A stretch of 21,924 nt of DNA from NCBI RefSeq assembly GCF_002435945.1, contig NZ_DIXC01000035.1, forward strand, positions 1 to 21,924, in the 5' to 3' direction. Shown in pieces: positions 1-8,640 of the stretch. Both the position numbers and the translations under genes were made by a program. Numbering within the stretch: the first letter of the stretch is position 1; each line of letters starts with the position of its first letter. The notes under the pieces are model-generated. The model searched no databases and was not told the DNA's origin. It was given only the letters and a program-made list of their open reading frames with translations. Source of the stretch: Mesotoga sp. UBA6090. Its GTDB lineage: Bacteria > Thermotogota > Thermotogae > Petrotogales > Kosmotogaceae.

Positions 1-5
1 TTCAT

Positions 6-92
6 ATAATCTGAGGAAGAGCCATTTCTATTTTGCCAGAAACATGAAGGTGATAATGAGTTATTCCAGATAATCTGAGGAAGAGCCATTTC
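6..92. repeat. Two-copy tandem repeat, period about 64 bp
   Basis: A 23-bp sequence beginning ATAATCTGAGGAAGAG occurs at 6-28 and again, perfectly, at 70-92. The following about 20 bases are also similar but diverged, so the unit is probably about 64 bp with a conserved core. It lies just downstream of the last glycosyltransferase of the polysaccharide locus. The period is not a multiple of three, so this is not a repeated coding unit. More copies could lie beyond the left edge. Confidence 0.75.
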
Positions 93-160
93 CTAGTTGC
101 AAAAAACATAGCTATTATCTCTTGCAGACAATAGTCACGTGTTCACAGACTTCATCATGC

Positions 161-1174
161 CTAGCTGTCACAACCATTTCGAGTCCTGAAAAGAAGCTGC
201 TCATAGAAAAAAGTAGTTTCCTCTTCTTTCTTGTCTAGGCGAAGTATCAGGGAATTCAATATCTGATGAATCTTGGCTCTGGCCTTGAAATGATAATATC
301 CCGGTTCTCTAATCATCATGGAAAGATATCGCAAGAATACGTTTCTAATGCTATAAATCTGTTCTATTCTCGAACGGAATTTGGGAAGAGCTCTGACGAA
401 TCTATTTTCTCCGTAATTGGAGACCAGATAGCTCTCAAATTTTACATGGTCTTCTCTTAGTAATGCTTTCGCGAATGTCTCATTATTAGTGGATATTCCA
501 GAAGCATACTCATACCATACGATCTTCTTGTCCAAATAACCAATATCATCGCCTTCAAGCAAAACCAATACTGGTGCTAAATCCTCACAGAATCTAACAT
601 CTGCGTTATTGTAAAGTCTTAGAGAGTATTCCAGAAAGTACTCTCTGGAAAAAAACAAGGTAATTCCTGAAAGCCAATCAGAAAAGAGAAGAAGATTCTT
701 TAGCTTGTTCAGCGGGCATGAGTTCTTCTTTCGATATACACTCTTATTCTTTGGAGCATCGAAATTTGAGAATTTGGCAACTCCTTCATTGACGATAGAA
801 TATGCATACATATTTCCAAAGGCTAATCCGAAGGAATTGTTCTCTAGGAAATCACTCATCTCCTGGAGGGACCTTTCATTAAAAAGAAGATCTCCTGGTC
901 CTAAACCCTTTACAAACTTACCTTTCGCAGCCTTAAGACCTTCGATTAGATTACCGACAATTCCACGATTCTTCTTATTACGTATTAGCAGGTAATTATC
1001 AAAACATACGCTTCTGAGAAAGCTCTCTATCCTATCAAAATACTCCCTCTCTGAACCATCGTCAGTAATAATTATTTCATAATCTTCATACCTTTGCGCA
1101 ATTACGGATTGTAGAGTGATAATGATTTTTTTGTAGTCGCTATTATATGTTGGGACAATTACACTGAAACTCAT
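161..1174 (-). CDS. Glycosyltransferase family 2
   Basis: A 337-residue protein with a GT-A fold start (SVIVPTYNS at 4-12, ITDDGS near 36-41), the hallmark of inverting family 2 glycosyltransferases. It probably acts at the cytoplasmic face of the membrane, adding one sugar to the lipid-linked repeat unit. No membrane segment is obvious. The usual metal-binding DxD/DPDD stretch appears as GPGD near residue 94, keeping only the last Asp. Start: ATG with AAGGAG 8 bases upstream. It is separated from the preceding locus gene by 513 bp, so it may be transcribed separately or read through. Acceptor and donor sugar cannot be told from sequence. Confidence 0.85.
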   Translation of the reverse strand: MSFSVIVPTYNSDYKKIIITLQSVIAQRYEDYEIIITDDGSEREYFDRIESFLRSVCFDNYLLIRNKKNRGIVGNLIEGLKAAKGKFVKGLGPGDLLFNERSLQEMSDFLENNSFGLAFGNMYAYSIVNEGVAKFSNFDAPKNKSVYRKKNSCPLNKLKNLLLFSDWLSGITLFFSREYFLEYSLRLYNNADVRFCEDLAPVLVLLEGDDIGYLDKKIVWYEYASGISTNNETFAKALLREDHVKFESYLVSNYGENRFVRALPKFRSRIEQIYSIRNVFLRYLSMMIREPGYYHFKARAKIHQILNSLILRLDKKEEETTFFYEQLLFRTRNGCDS

Positions 1175-1687
1175 TTGCTTCTCCTTTGCTAATAATCATT
1201 TCAAAATGCTGGTTAGCATCTCATTTAAGCTAAAAGAGCATCTTCTATGAAAAGTTTAACATCAAAGATATAGTTACAAGAGACCCTAACGCTCTATCTT
1301 AAGCTAGATTTTGATTCTCTTCATTCAATGCTACCAAAAAACAAAAAAAGGATGATATCCAATTCATGTAACGAAGATCAACACAAACTTGGACTAAAAT
1401 TCCGATTCTTCTCCTTCCTCATGATTTAAAGACTGCAAATAGCATTTCTTAATCCCACTTGATCTGCAAGATTTCACTAATGCTTTTCAAGGTAATTACT
1501 CCTTTAGATATTGCTTCAGTCTTATATTATGTACTTCGATAAATGAAGTGAGGAAAAAGGAAAAGCATAGAAGAATCATCAACAAAAGAGCTTCGAAATA
1601 AGTGGACGGAGTGGTCGAATGTGATTAATTCTCGGTTTGATCAACACTAAAATATAAACACTTCGTGCCTTTTTCAATGATCCTGTT
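1175..1687. other. Intergenic gap of 513 bp, no gene seen
   Basis: I see no credible coding region on either strand. The stretch is AT-rich and contains no clear terminator (no GC-rich stem followed by a T run) and no convincing -35/-10 pair. It is unusually long for this compact locus and may hold the remains of a deleted gene or an unrecognised leader for the glycosyltransferase at 161-1174. Confidence 0.5.
1188..1217 (-). promoter_or_regulatory. Imperfect inverted repeat next to a ribosome site
   Basis: GCTAA (1188-1192) pairs with TTAGC (1213-1217), and inside it CATTT pairs with AAATG, giving a small interrupted hairpin directly upstream of the AAGGAG (1181-1186) of the glycosyltransferase at 161-1174. 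It could influence translation of that gene; there is no other evidence. Confidence 0.3.
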
Positions 1688-2569
1688 TTATTTACTTCTT
1701 CCTGTCAGAGTGCACAAGTTGAGGTAATGGCGGTAAAGGCTTTTGTGACTTTCTATCCATTCTGCCATTTCAGATATCATTGTCTCATACTGAGGGACAC
1801 TGTAACTAAAATCGAACCTGGTTCTTTTCAGAGATTTATCTGCAACGAAACCATCAAAAGGCTCGATATTTAGTTCATTGTTTCTCATATATTTGTTAAA
1901 CAACTTGAGCAGATTATATTTACTTATCGGTTCACTGTAAACCATGTTGTACAAACCACTTGCTCTTCTCGTGGCGGCCTGTTCCATTGCTTTGGCAAGT
2001 TCAAGGGTTGTGAGTCCAGTCCACATTGCTCTGGTATAACCTTTTATCGTTCCGTTTTGCTTCATGAACCAGTTGAAAAGACCTATTCCGTTTTCGTTCA
2101 TATCCGGTCCGACAATCGAGTTTCTAAGGGTTATGTTTTTCTCGTCTTCAAGTTCGCCTAGAGCTTTAGTTCGATCGTAGAAAGTCTCCCCATCTCTCAA
2201 ATCAGATTCTATATAACTACCCCTCTTTCCAGAGAAAACACAATCCGTACTCATGTGTATTATCTGCGTATGCATGCTTTTGGTTATTTCAGCAAGGAAG
2301 TGAGGGAAATATGAGTTCAAAAAGACTGCAAGTTCTTTATTGTCGTCAGCAAATTGATTCAGAATTCCTATGCAATTTATTACTGAGTCAAATTTACCTT
2401 GAGATATTACACCTCTTACGAAATCCAGGTTTCTAGCATCGCCCCGAATTGACTCACAGTGAGACACCTCAGAACGATCAAACCCAACTACTTGGTGCCC
2501 TTTTTCTGTTAAATAAATAGATATCATATGACCTGCCATTCCAGCAGTACCTAATACAAGGTATCTCAT
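1688..2569 (-). CDS. RmlD/WbvR-like NDP-4-keto-6-deoxysugar reductase
   Basis: A 293-residue extended SDR. The N-terminus carries a Rossmann glycine motif (GTAGMAG, 7-13), followed by STDCVFSG (107-114) and the catalytic YDRTK with Tyr131 and Lys135. This matches dTDP-4-dehydrorhamnose reductase (RmlD) and its UDP-amino-sugar relative WbvR, which reduces the 4-keto product of a CapE/WbvB dehydratase to UDP-N-acetyl-L-rhamnosamine. The length fits WbvR/RmlD better than the longer CapF/FnlB, which carries an extra C-terminal domain. The gene starts 4 bases after the stop of the dehydratase at 2574-3593, with GAGGTGAG as ribosome site, which supports a two-step pathway. No 2-epimerase (WbvD/CapG type) is visible. 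The exact product (L-RhaNAc, pneumosamine or other) is inferred. Confidence 0.8.
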   Translation of the reverse strand: MRYLVLGTAGMAGHMISIYLTEKGHQVVGFDRSEVSHCESIRGDARNLDFVRGVISQGKFDSVINCIGILNQFADDNKELAVFLNSYFPHFLAEITKSMHTQIIHMSTDCVFSGKRGSYIESDLRDGETFYDRTKALGELEDEKNITLRNSIVGPDMNENGIGLFNWFMKQNGTIKGYTRAMWTGLTTLELAKAMEQAATRRASGLYNMVYSEPISKYNLLKLFNKYMRNNELNIEPFDGFVADKSLKRTRFDFSYSVPQYETMISEMAEWIESHKSLYRHYLNLCTLTGRSK

Positions 2570-2573
2570 CGAC

Positions 2574-3593
2574 TCACCTCTTCCATCTTGCCAATTCAGA
2601 TCTTATATATTCAATACTCATCAACTTCTTCTTGATTTCATCTACTGTGAGAATTGTTGTATTGTTTGAGTTATATTCATCTGTTCTAGAAATTTCATGA
2701 GATCCTTCTTCAAGGTATTTTTGATAGTTCAAATCTCTATTATCAGCAGGGACTCTAAAGAATCTTCCCAAATCAATTGCTTTTGCTGCTTCTTCTTTTG
2801 TTAGGAGGACCTCGTATCTCTTTTCTCCATGTCTTGTACCAATAACTCTTATTTCATTGTCTGCATCGAAGAGCTCTTTAATAGCCTGTGATAAATCTCG
2901 AATATATGAAGATGGAGATTTCTGAACCATAATATCACCAGATTCAGCGTTTTCGAAAGCATAAAGGACCAATTCAACCGCTTCTTCTAGACTCATAATG
3001 AATCTTGTCATATTAGGGTCAGTAACAGTAATTGGCTGTCTTTTCTTTATTTGTTCTACAAACACAGGAATTACAGATCCCCTTGAAGCCATAACGTTGC
3101 CATATCTAGTTGTACAAATGAGTGTTTTTTCGGAAGAGATTGTTCGTGACCTTGCTATAATAACTTTCTCCATCATTGCTTTAGATATTCCCATAGCATT
3201 AATCGGATAAGCTGCTTTATCAGTCGATAAGCAGACAATTTTCTTAACCCCAAATTCAATAGCAGCATCAAGAAGATTATCCGTTCCAATAACATTCGTC
3301 TTCACAGCCTCAAGGGGAAAGAACTCACAAGAAGGCACTTGCTTCAGAGCAGCTGCATGAAAAATGAAATCAACATTTCTAAGAGCACTCTTGATACTGC
3401 TTGAATCTCTAACATCCCCCAGATAGAATTTGAGTTTATCGTTCTTATACAGTTTCCTCATGTCATCTTGTTTCTTCTCATCCCGTGAGAAGATTCTTAT
3501 CTCTCGTACTTTGGATTCTAAAACCCTCTTCAAGACGGCATTCCCGAAGGATCCTGTTCCCCCCGTTATAAGAAGTATTGAATCGTCGAACAT
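2574..3593 (-). CDS. CapE/FnlA/WbvB-type UDP-GlcNAc 4,6-dehydratase/5-epimerase
   Basis: A 339-residue soluble SDR of the short FlaA1/CapE class. It has the glycine motif GGTGSFG (11-17), LSTDKA (122-127) and the SMK-type active site MGISK (Met134, Lys138), in which Met replaces the usual Tyr, as is normal in this class. The C-terminal part contains RHGEKRYEVLLTKEE, typical of this group. Family members remove water from UDP-GlcNAc and invert C5, giving a 4-keto-6-deoxy-L-sugar for FucNAc, RhaNAc or QuiNAc synthesis. The start ATG has GGAGG 6 bases upstream. The reductase gene follows 4 bases downstream, which argues for L-RhaNAc-like chemistry. The final epimer is not resolvable here. Confidence 0.88.
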   Translation of the reverse strand: MFDDSILLITGGTGSFGNAVLKRVLESKVREIRIFSRDEKKQDDMRKLYKNDKLKFYLGDVRDSSSIKSALRNVDFIFHAAALKQVPSCEFFPLEAVKTNVIGTDNLLDAAIEFGVKKIVCLSTDKAAYPINAMGISKAMMEKVIIARSRTISSEKTLICTTRYGNVMASRGSVIPVFVEQIKKRQPITVTDPNMTRFIMSLEEAVELVLYAFENAESGDIMVQKSPSSYIRDLSQAIKELFDADNEIRVIGTRHGEKRYEVLLTKEEAAKAIDLGRFFRVPADNRDLNYQKYLEEGSHEISRTDEYNSNNTTILTVDEIKKKLMSIEYIRSELARWKR

Positions 3594-3658
3594 AACTAAC
3601 CTCCAATCTGAATCTGCAATAGTTGCAGCGGGTCTATCGAAAATTCAAACAGTTTTCC

Positions 3659-4816
3659 TCACTGAATATATGGTGCATTAGCCAGTCTAGACATAATATA
3701 ATCATCAACTATCTTTGATGCTTCTAGCGAATTCTGAATGTTGTAAAATACTTTATCTAGTGAAATCCCTAATTGTGAAACTGCCCAGTTCTTAACGAAA
3801 ACAGAGGCTCGTTTTGCAAACTTGCGAACAAATTCATAATAGAATCTGGTCATGTTGATGTCTTTCGTTTTCATATATTCTTTTACTAGGTTTCTGTATT
3901 CTGGGAAAAATAAACTAATCGTCGCATAATTTGCTTCTATGTTTAATTCAGCAAAATCCTCCTGTTTTCCAAATGCCTTAAGAGCACTTGACAGAGAATC
4001 TACGTATATTGTGGGACCCGTCCAGATTTTTGGAATAGCTGAAGGCCAAGTTTCTTCGATGTTTCTAGGCAGAAAAGTCTTGTCTTTTAAACTACCCTTA
4101 TGTTCGCCCCTTGCTCCTTTGCCCCCTGCACTACTATAACTGTGCCCGCTTATTGTTATAGGAGCATCAATCATAATATGATTCTTAACTACCTGTGACA
4201 AGGCCACTGCCATTGCCATATCCGGACATGCGCCGGGTATATATCTTCCAGTCCTTTCATGTACTCTATCCAGAGATTTTCTTCTTATTATGCCATGATA
4301 TGGTTCTGGGAGTCTTGCTAAGGAAACTGCGCCAATTTTCTTGACATATTCTAGTTCTTTTTCAACATCAATTCTTTTAATATCTCCAGTCGTTTTGTGA
4401 ATCGTAAGGTTTGGTCGGTGCTTGTGAGCTCTAAACTTCATTCCCGGCCAATTATAAGAAGCTTTCCTGAAGATTGCGGACTCAATATTGTTTCTCATCA
4501 AATACTTTGCAACATCAAGAATTTTTGAGGAGACATTATCATCGGCTCCAAGGATACAAAGATATTCTCCACAAGAATTAGCAATACCTAACTCGAAATT
4601 CTCTGTCATTGTCATCTTAGATGATCGATGAAAATACTTTGATTTCTTACAAGGCGAGTGTGAAAGGAACTCAATAATCCCCTCATTGCGTTCAGAGTTA
4701 TCTTGTATAACTATCTCTATCTCATATGAATCAATACTTTCAATCTTCCTGATAATGGACTTAACGTATTCGTAACTGCCCTTTATTGGAACAACTATAC
4801 TAAGAAGACAGCTCAT
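3659..4816 (-). CDS. Glycosyltransferase family 2
   Basis: A 385-residue protein with a GT-A start (LSIVVPIKGSYEY, about 5-17), IVIQDNS (35-41) and a metal-site candidate GADDN near residue 94. It is longer than the simplest GT2 enzymes because of a C-terminal extension of about 130 residues without a motif I recognise. Its ATG overlaps the stop of the polymerase gene in an ATGA junction, so the two are translationally coupled. It presumably adds one sugar of the repeat unit in the cytoplasm. Donor unknown; the UDP-L-amino sugar made by the next two genes downstream is one candidate. Confidence 0.83.
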   Translation of the reverse strand: MSCLLSIVVPIKGSYEYVKSIIRKIESIDSYEIEIVIQDNSERNEGIIEFLSHSPCKKSKYFHRSSKMTMTENFELGIANSCGEYLCILGADDNVSSKILDVAKYLMRNNIESAIFRKASYNWPGMKFRAHKHRPNLTIHKTTGDIKRIDVEKELEYVKKIGAVSLARLPEPYHGIIRRKSLDRVHERTGRYIPGACPDMAMAVALSQVVKNHIMIDAPITISGHSYSSAGGKGARGEHKGSLKDKTFLPRNIEETWPSAIPKIWTGPTIYVDSLSSALKAFGKQEDFAELNIEANYATISLFFPEYRNLVKEYMKTKDINMTRFYYEFVRKFAKRASVFVKNWAVSQLGISLDKVFYNIQNSLEASKIVDDYIMSRLANAPYIQ

Positions 4817-6150
4817 TGTGAAATACCAACCTTCCGCATAGTATTCATAGATTTACCAGCGCCTTGTCTGCTAACTAGGACAAAGACAAGTACAAACCAG
4901 AACTGAGGTGTACTTAGGTACGTTCCACTAAACATAAGCATAACAAATGGATACATAAAAAGAACAACCAAAAGCTTGTAGCGCCTATCCTTACTAATCA
5001 AATGAGTAACCTTCCATGCAAACAAAAAGAGAACAATTAACATAATAACAAGATAGATCACACCGCCTTGCAACAATACTTCGAGGAAGAGATTGTGTGG
5101 GTAGTAACTGAAATCCCACATACCAAAAATCCCATAACCAAGAATTGGTCTCTGCTTAATTAGTTCAAGGGCGCTTCGGTACACAATATCTCTTCCCGAC
5201 GTTCCCGCCCAGTTTATACCACCACCCGAACCTATGAACTGCGTCACTCTAAAAAGCCCATATTGGAAGGCGCTAATCTGCATTAATAAAGGCCAAATTG
5301 CTATTAGTGTAATCACAAGAAATGACAGAAAACCAATTGTCGTCAATAAGTACTTGAGCTTTCTCAGGGATAATCTAGTAAGCAACATGTATAGCAAATA
5401 GATAGCTCCCAATACTGCCCCACCGCGGCCACCAGTAATAATGAAGCCAATAATCTGAATAAATAACAAGTAAATACACAAAAGTTTGTAATACATACTT
5501 CTGAATAATGCGAACCTATCATGGTAACTCCCTTCAAACAAGAAATACAAGTTCAATCCAAACGCAAAGGCTGACAGATATGAGCCGATTTGTCCGAAAT
5601 AAGCGCCACCAAAAGTCAGGAGTCTCACACCTCGAAAAGCAGGAATTATTAGTCGAACGAAAATGCTCAGAGTAACAAGTAGCATAACTAACTCGAGCAA
5701 TTTGGCCATCTCGAATATTGTTTGCATTCTTGATAAGTATAGAGCACCGAGAATTGCTGGTAGAGAGAACGCCAAGAATTGCAGAAAAAAAGTTGTTGCT
5801 GTTGGATTCAGACGCCCAGAAAACAGGCTCGACGTCAAATAAGACAGCAAAACTACAACCATGACAAGAAGCAGAAACAAATCCTTTTGAGTGATCTTTG
5901 CCCCATTCCATATGAATGATTTTCCAAACAATACTGCCGTAGCCACAAGAATAATAAGAGAATAAATAAGGAGGGTATTACTGCTTCCAATTCCGCTATA
6001 ATCAAAACCCAGAATCGCTGTTATCACGAAAAAAAAGCTCGAGCCCATCATTGCAAGAATGGGAATCAATTGCTCAATAAGTATCTTTCGATACCTCTTT
6101 TTCATGAATAATTTGCTCTTTTGACCAACACTTATATCTGTCTCAATCAA
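4813..6150 (-). CDS. O-antigen polymerase/ligase family membrane protein (Wzy-like)
   Basis: A 445-residue, very hydrophobic protein with about 10-12 predicted membrane spans. Near 315-370 it has the signature of the O-antigen ligase/polymerase superfamily: SGRDIVYRSALELI, RPILGYGIFG, then PHNLFLEVLLQGG. Family members act on the outer face of the cytoplasmic membrane, polymerising or transferring undecaprenyl-linked glycans. In a locus of glycosyltransferases and without a separate chain partner, a Wzy polymerase is the best guess; a WaaL-like ligase is the alternative. Start is uncertain: TTG at 6150 has GGAG 11 bases upstream, while an ATG at 6105 (MKKRYRK) has only a weak site. The next gene overlaps its stop. 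Confidence 0.82.
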   Translation of the reverse strand: MIETDISVGQKSKLFMKKRYRKILIEQLIPILAMMGSSFFFVITAILGFDYSGIGSSNTLLIYSLIILVATAVLFGKSFIWNGAKITQKDLFLLLVMVVVLLSYLTSSLFSGRLNPTATTFFLQFLAFSLPAILGALYLSRMQTIFEMAKLLELVMLLVTLSIFVRLIIPAFRGVRLLTFGGAYFGQIGSYLSAFAFGLNLYFLFEGSYHDRFALFRSMYYKLLCIYLLFIQIIGFIITGGRGGAVLGAIYLLYMLLTRLSLRKLKYLLTTIGFLSFLVITLIAIWPLLMQISAFQYGLFRVTQFIGSGGGINWAGTSGRDIVYRSALELIKQRPILGYGIFGMWDFSYYPHNLFLEVLLQGGVIYLVIMLIVLFLFAWKVTHLISKDRRYKLLVVLFMYPFVMLMFSGTYLSTPQFWFVLVFVLVSRQGAGKSMNTMRKVGISQ

Positions 6151-6311
6151 GTGAAAATCATCTCCGATCAGATAACACAGTACTGTGGTCCTCTATACAT
6201 TCGTGGTTTGTAAGATTCAAGCAAGACACCTATAAGTGACGACAATCAGTCATTCTCTTCTTACTATACTCTTGGTCGATTCTAACCTGCCAAAACTTAC
6301 TAGCAATGTGC

Positions 6312-7421
6312 TCAATGTCTATATCCAATTTCTTGGTAAAGTCGAATGTAATCCTCAACTTTTGTATCCCATTTAAATTTGGCACTCTTCGCAAGGCATT
6401 CTGCACTAATATTATCGTAATCATCTAAAATAGAAAGCACTTTACAAGAGATATCGTCTGCATCGTTACGTTTGACAGAAAACCCAATGGTACCATCCGG
6501 AAACTGACTATCGAATCCTTCCCCCTTTGTGTATATGATGGGAATACCTTGGCTTATAGCTTCAGCGTAAACAAGGCCAAATGTTTCGTGAATTGACGGC
6601 ATAACAAAGATGTCCGAACTTCTATAGTATTCGATCAACGTCTCCTTTGGTTTAGGCTCAACATAGGTTGTCAATCCTTGATCCATGATCTTTCGGAACA
6701 GCGTTCTGTTTTCTATTTTTCCTACCATTGTGTACTCAACATCATATCCTTTTTTTCTTAAGTAATTTGCTACTGAACTTACTATAATTTGATTCTTATT
6801 CTTGTTGATTGCTCCAACCGTTAACAGCTTAATCTTTCCATTTTCGATTGAATGAGCACTTCTAGGCCTATTCTCAAACCAGAAATCGTCAATGCCATTC
6901 GGTAGAATAACGCTTTTGTCAACAATTGCTTTTCTATCTGGCACCGGTATGTACTTCTCAAGCAACTTATCAAGATACGTTTTGCTAATGAATACTATCT
7001 TATCTGCTCTTCTAAGTATTTCTATTCCAGTTCCTCTCAAATGATGCATCCGTCTGAAGAACAAATTCAAGTCCGTGTTTCTTACAGTCACAACATATGG
7101 AATACCCAATTCTTCCTTAATCTTAAGACATGTATAACCTCCACTAAACACAAAATGTGAGTGAATTATCTGAGGTTTATATTGGTGCGTCAGCTCCTCT
7201 ATCGATCTTGTAATTTTTCTCTGTTTTCTATAGTAGAAGAATCTATCATAGTTTCCAAAGCACTTGATCTGCCTGACATTTTTTTCTTCAGCCCTGTTGT
7301 CGCTATTATACACAGCTGGGACAACCACTAGCGAATCTAATCCATAAGAAAGAAGCTTTTCATGCATATTTCTGTATAATGTTGAGTTGTAATAGTCGTT
7401 GCACAGATGCAGAATTCGCAT
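6312..7421 (-). CDS. Glycosyltransferase family 4
   Basis: About 369 residues with a GT-B layout. The N-terminal domain begins MRILHLCNDYY and contains HSHFVFSGG, while the C-terminal domain has the retaining GT4 EX7E motif in HETFGLVYAEAISQG, with both glutamates present. A GVTVGAINK-like loop (LLTVGAINKNKNQ) marks the start of the C-terminal Rossmann domain. I chose ATG 7421, which has AGGTGG close upstream, over a TTG at 7445. It lies 27 bases after the amidotransferase gene and 161 bp before the polymerase. It is a cytoplasmic sugar transferase for the repeat unit; donor unknown. Confidence 0.87.
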   Translation of the reverse strand: MRILHLCNDYYNSTLYRNMHEKLLSYGLDSLVVVPAVYNSDNRAEEKNVRQIKCFGNYDRFFYYRKQRKITRSIEELTHQYKPQIIHSHFVFSGGYTCLKIKEELGIPYVVTVRNTDLNLFFRRMHHLRGTGIEILRRADKIVFISKTYLDKLLEKYIPVPDRKAIVDKSVILPNGIDDFWFENRPRSAHSIENGKIKLLTVGAINKNKNQIIVSSVANYLRKKGYDVEYTMVGKIENRTLFRKIMDQGLTTYVEPKPKETLIEYYRSSDIFVMPSIHETFGLVYAEAISQGIPIIYTKGEGFDSQFPDGTIGFSVKRNDADDISCKVLSILDDYDNISAECLAKSAKFKWDTKVEDYIRLYQEIGYRH

Positions 7422-7448
7422 ATATCCACCTACTGTAAATCCCAAAAC

Positions 7449-8567
7449 TTAGTCAGATAACACATGTCTATATTTCCTTGCTAAGCCTGCGAATCTTGCT
7501 AGCCTTGAAACGGGATAATCGCTATGTGACTTAGCTGGTTCTTTCATGATCCTATCGAACTCAACTCTGGACATCCCAATTTTCTGGAGAATATTGCAGA
7601 TATCTTGCTCCATCTGTAACTCATCATATAGAGGTTTCTTCAGTTCTTCTAAAGCCCTTTCCCTTGTCATCTGGCCAGATATGATTAAACTCGAAAAATG
7701 CGACTTTCTCTTATCAACGCGAAATTTCTTAGGCAAATAGTAAACTTGGACAAACTTCGTGAAAACTGATTCATAGTGCTTTCCTCCATAATAATTGAAT
7801 CCCATTTCACTCTCAAGCTCTCTAATTGCTTGATCTCTGTTGTATTCAATGAAATCAAGAGGACGATATGTATTTATTCGATCGATGTATTTTTGACCAA
7901 TGTATCTCTGAAAAATGCTTATTAGGGGTAACGAATTCAGTGCAGCCTCACCATATTCTTTGTGTATTGCACGAATATGCACACTGTCAGCTGCTGTATG
8001 TCCATTTCCTCTTTGTAGGATTGATTCAAGTGAGAAATTAGCTCCAGAAAGGTAGTTTTTCAGATGCAAGCGTTTTGCATATCTTCTTAGAGAAGCTAAG
8101 AGCACATTGTCTTGAGGAATCGCGATTCCAGGGACGCCAGCTCGAATGAATGATCTCAATAGGTCCACATACTGAGTTTCATCAGGTTTTTCTATCATTA
8201 GCTGGATCTTGCATTTTTCACAGAGTCTCTTGATATTGCTTTTCGCAATTTCCGTATCAAAACCATCATCTATATGCACTGCCAAGATTCTTAAATCCCA
8301 CTTAGTAGAACCCAAATAAGCTAGAAATGAAGAATCTAGCCCTCCTGACAAACCCATCAAGCAATCGAATTCTTTCCCCTTGCCTTCTCTTTTAAGGTTA
8401 TTAATCATGAGCTCGAGTTTTCTCTCACCTTCTGAGTTTGGGAAGTAAACCTGATCTTTTCTTGATAATGCGTAATTGCAGTAATTGCATGTGCCGTCTG
8501 AAAGGAATTCTATTGTTTTATCAGACTCATTATCCATTACACATCGAGAACAAATCTTTACTCCCAT
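7449..8567 (-). CDS. N-acetyl sugar amidotransferase, WbpG/WbuX/PseA family
   Basis: A 372-residue PP-loop ATP pyrophosphatase. It has two Cys pairs at the N-terminus (CSRC at 6-9 and CNYC near 28-31) that probably bind zinc, and the PP-loop SGGLDSS near 74-80. Homologues (WbpG, PseA, WbuX) adenylate an N-acetyl group on a sugar and replace its oxygen with ammonia to give an acetamidino group. WbpG and WbuX usually sit with HisH/HisF-like subunits that deliver ammonia; none is in this window, as with PseA. Strong AGGAGG site 8 bases before the ATG. Probable substrate: one of the N-acetylated deoxy-amino sugars made in this locus. Substrate assignment is inference. Confidence 0.88.
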   Translation of the reverse strand: MGVKICSRCVMDNESDKTIEFLSDGTCNYCNYALSRKDQVYFPNSEGERKLELMINNLKREGKGKEFDCLMGLSGGLDSSFLAYLGSTKWDLRILAVHIDDGFDTEIAKSNIKRLCEKCKIQLMIEKPDETQYVDLLRSFIRAGVPGIAIPQDNVLLASLRRYAKRLHLKNYLSGANFSLESILQRGNGHTAADSVHIRAIHKEYGEAALNSLPLISIFQRYIGQKYIDRINTYRPLDFIEYNRDQAIRELESEMGFNYYGGKHYESVFTKFVQVYYLPKKFRVDKRKSHFSSLIISGQMTRERALEELKKPLYDELQMEQDICNILQKIGMSRVEFDRIMKEPAKSHSDYPVSRLARFAGLARKYRHVLSD

Positions 8568-8640
8568 CTGTCATTCCTCCTGCATGTGCTGAAACAACCA
8601 CGAAAAAATTAATCGAACCTATTTTAGCTGCTCCAGAAGT

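Noticed and set aside
6..92. Two spaced 23-bp repeats as the end of a CRISPR array
   Set aside because: Only two copies, the region between the cores also shows similarity, and no cas gene or typical CRISPR repeat is present.
5534..5911. Minus-strand 125-codon frame
   Set aside because: Overlaps the Wzy-like polymerase in another frame; composition and lack of motifs mark it as a shadow.
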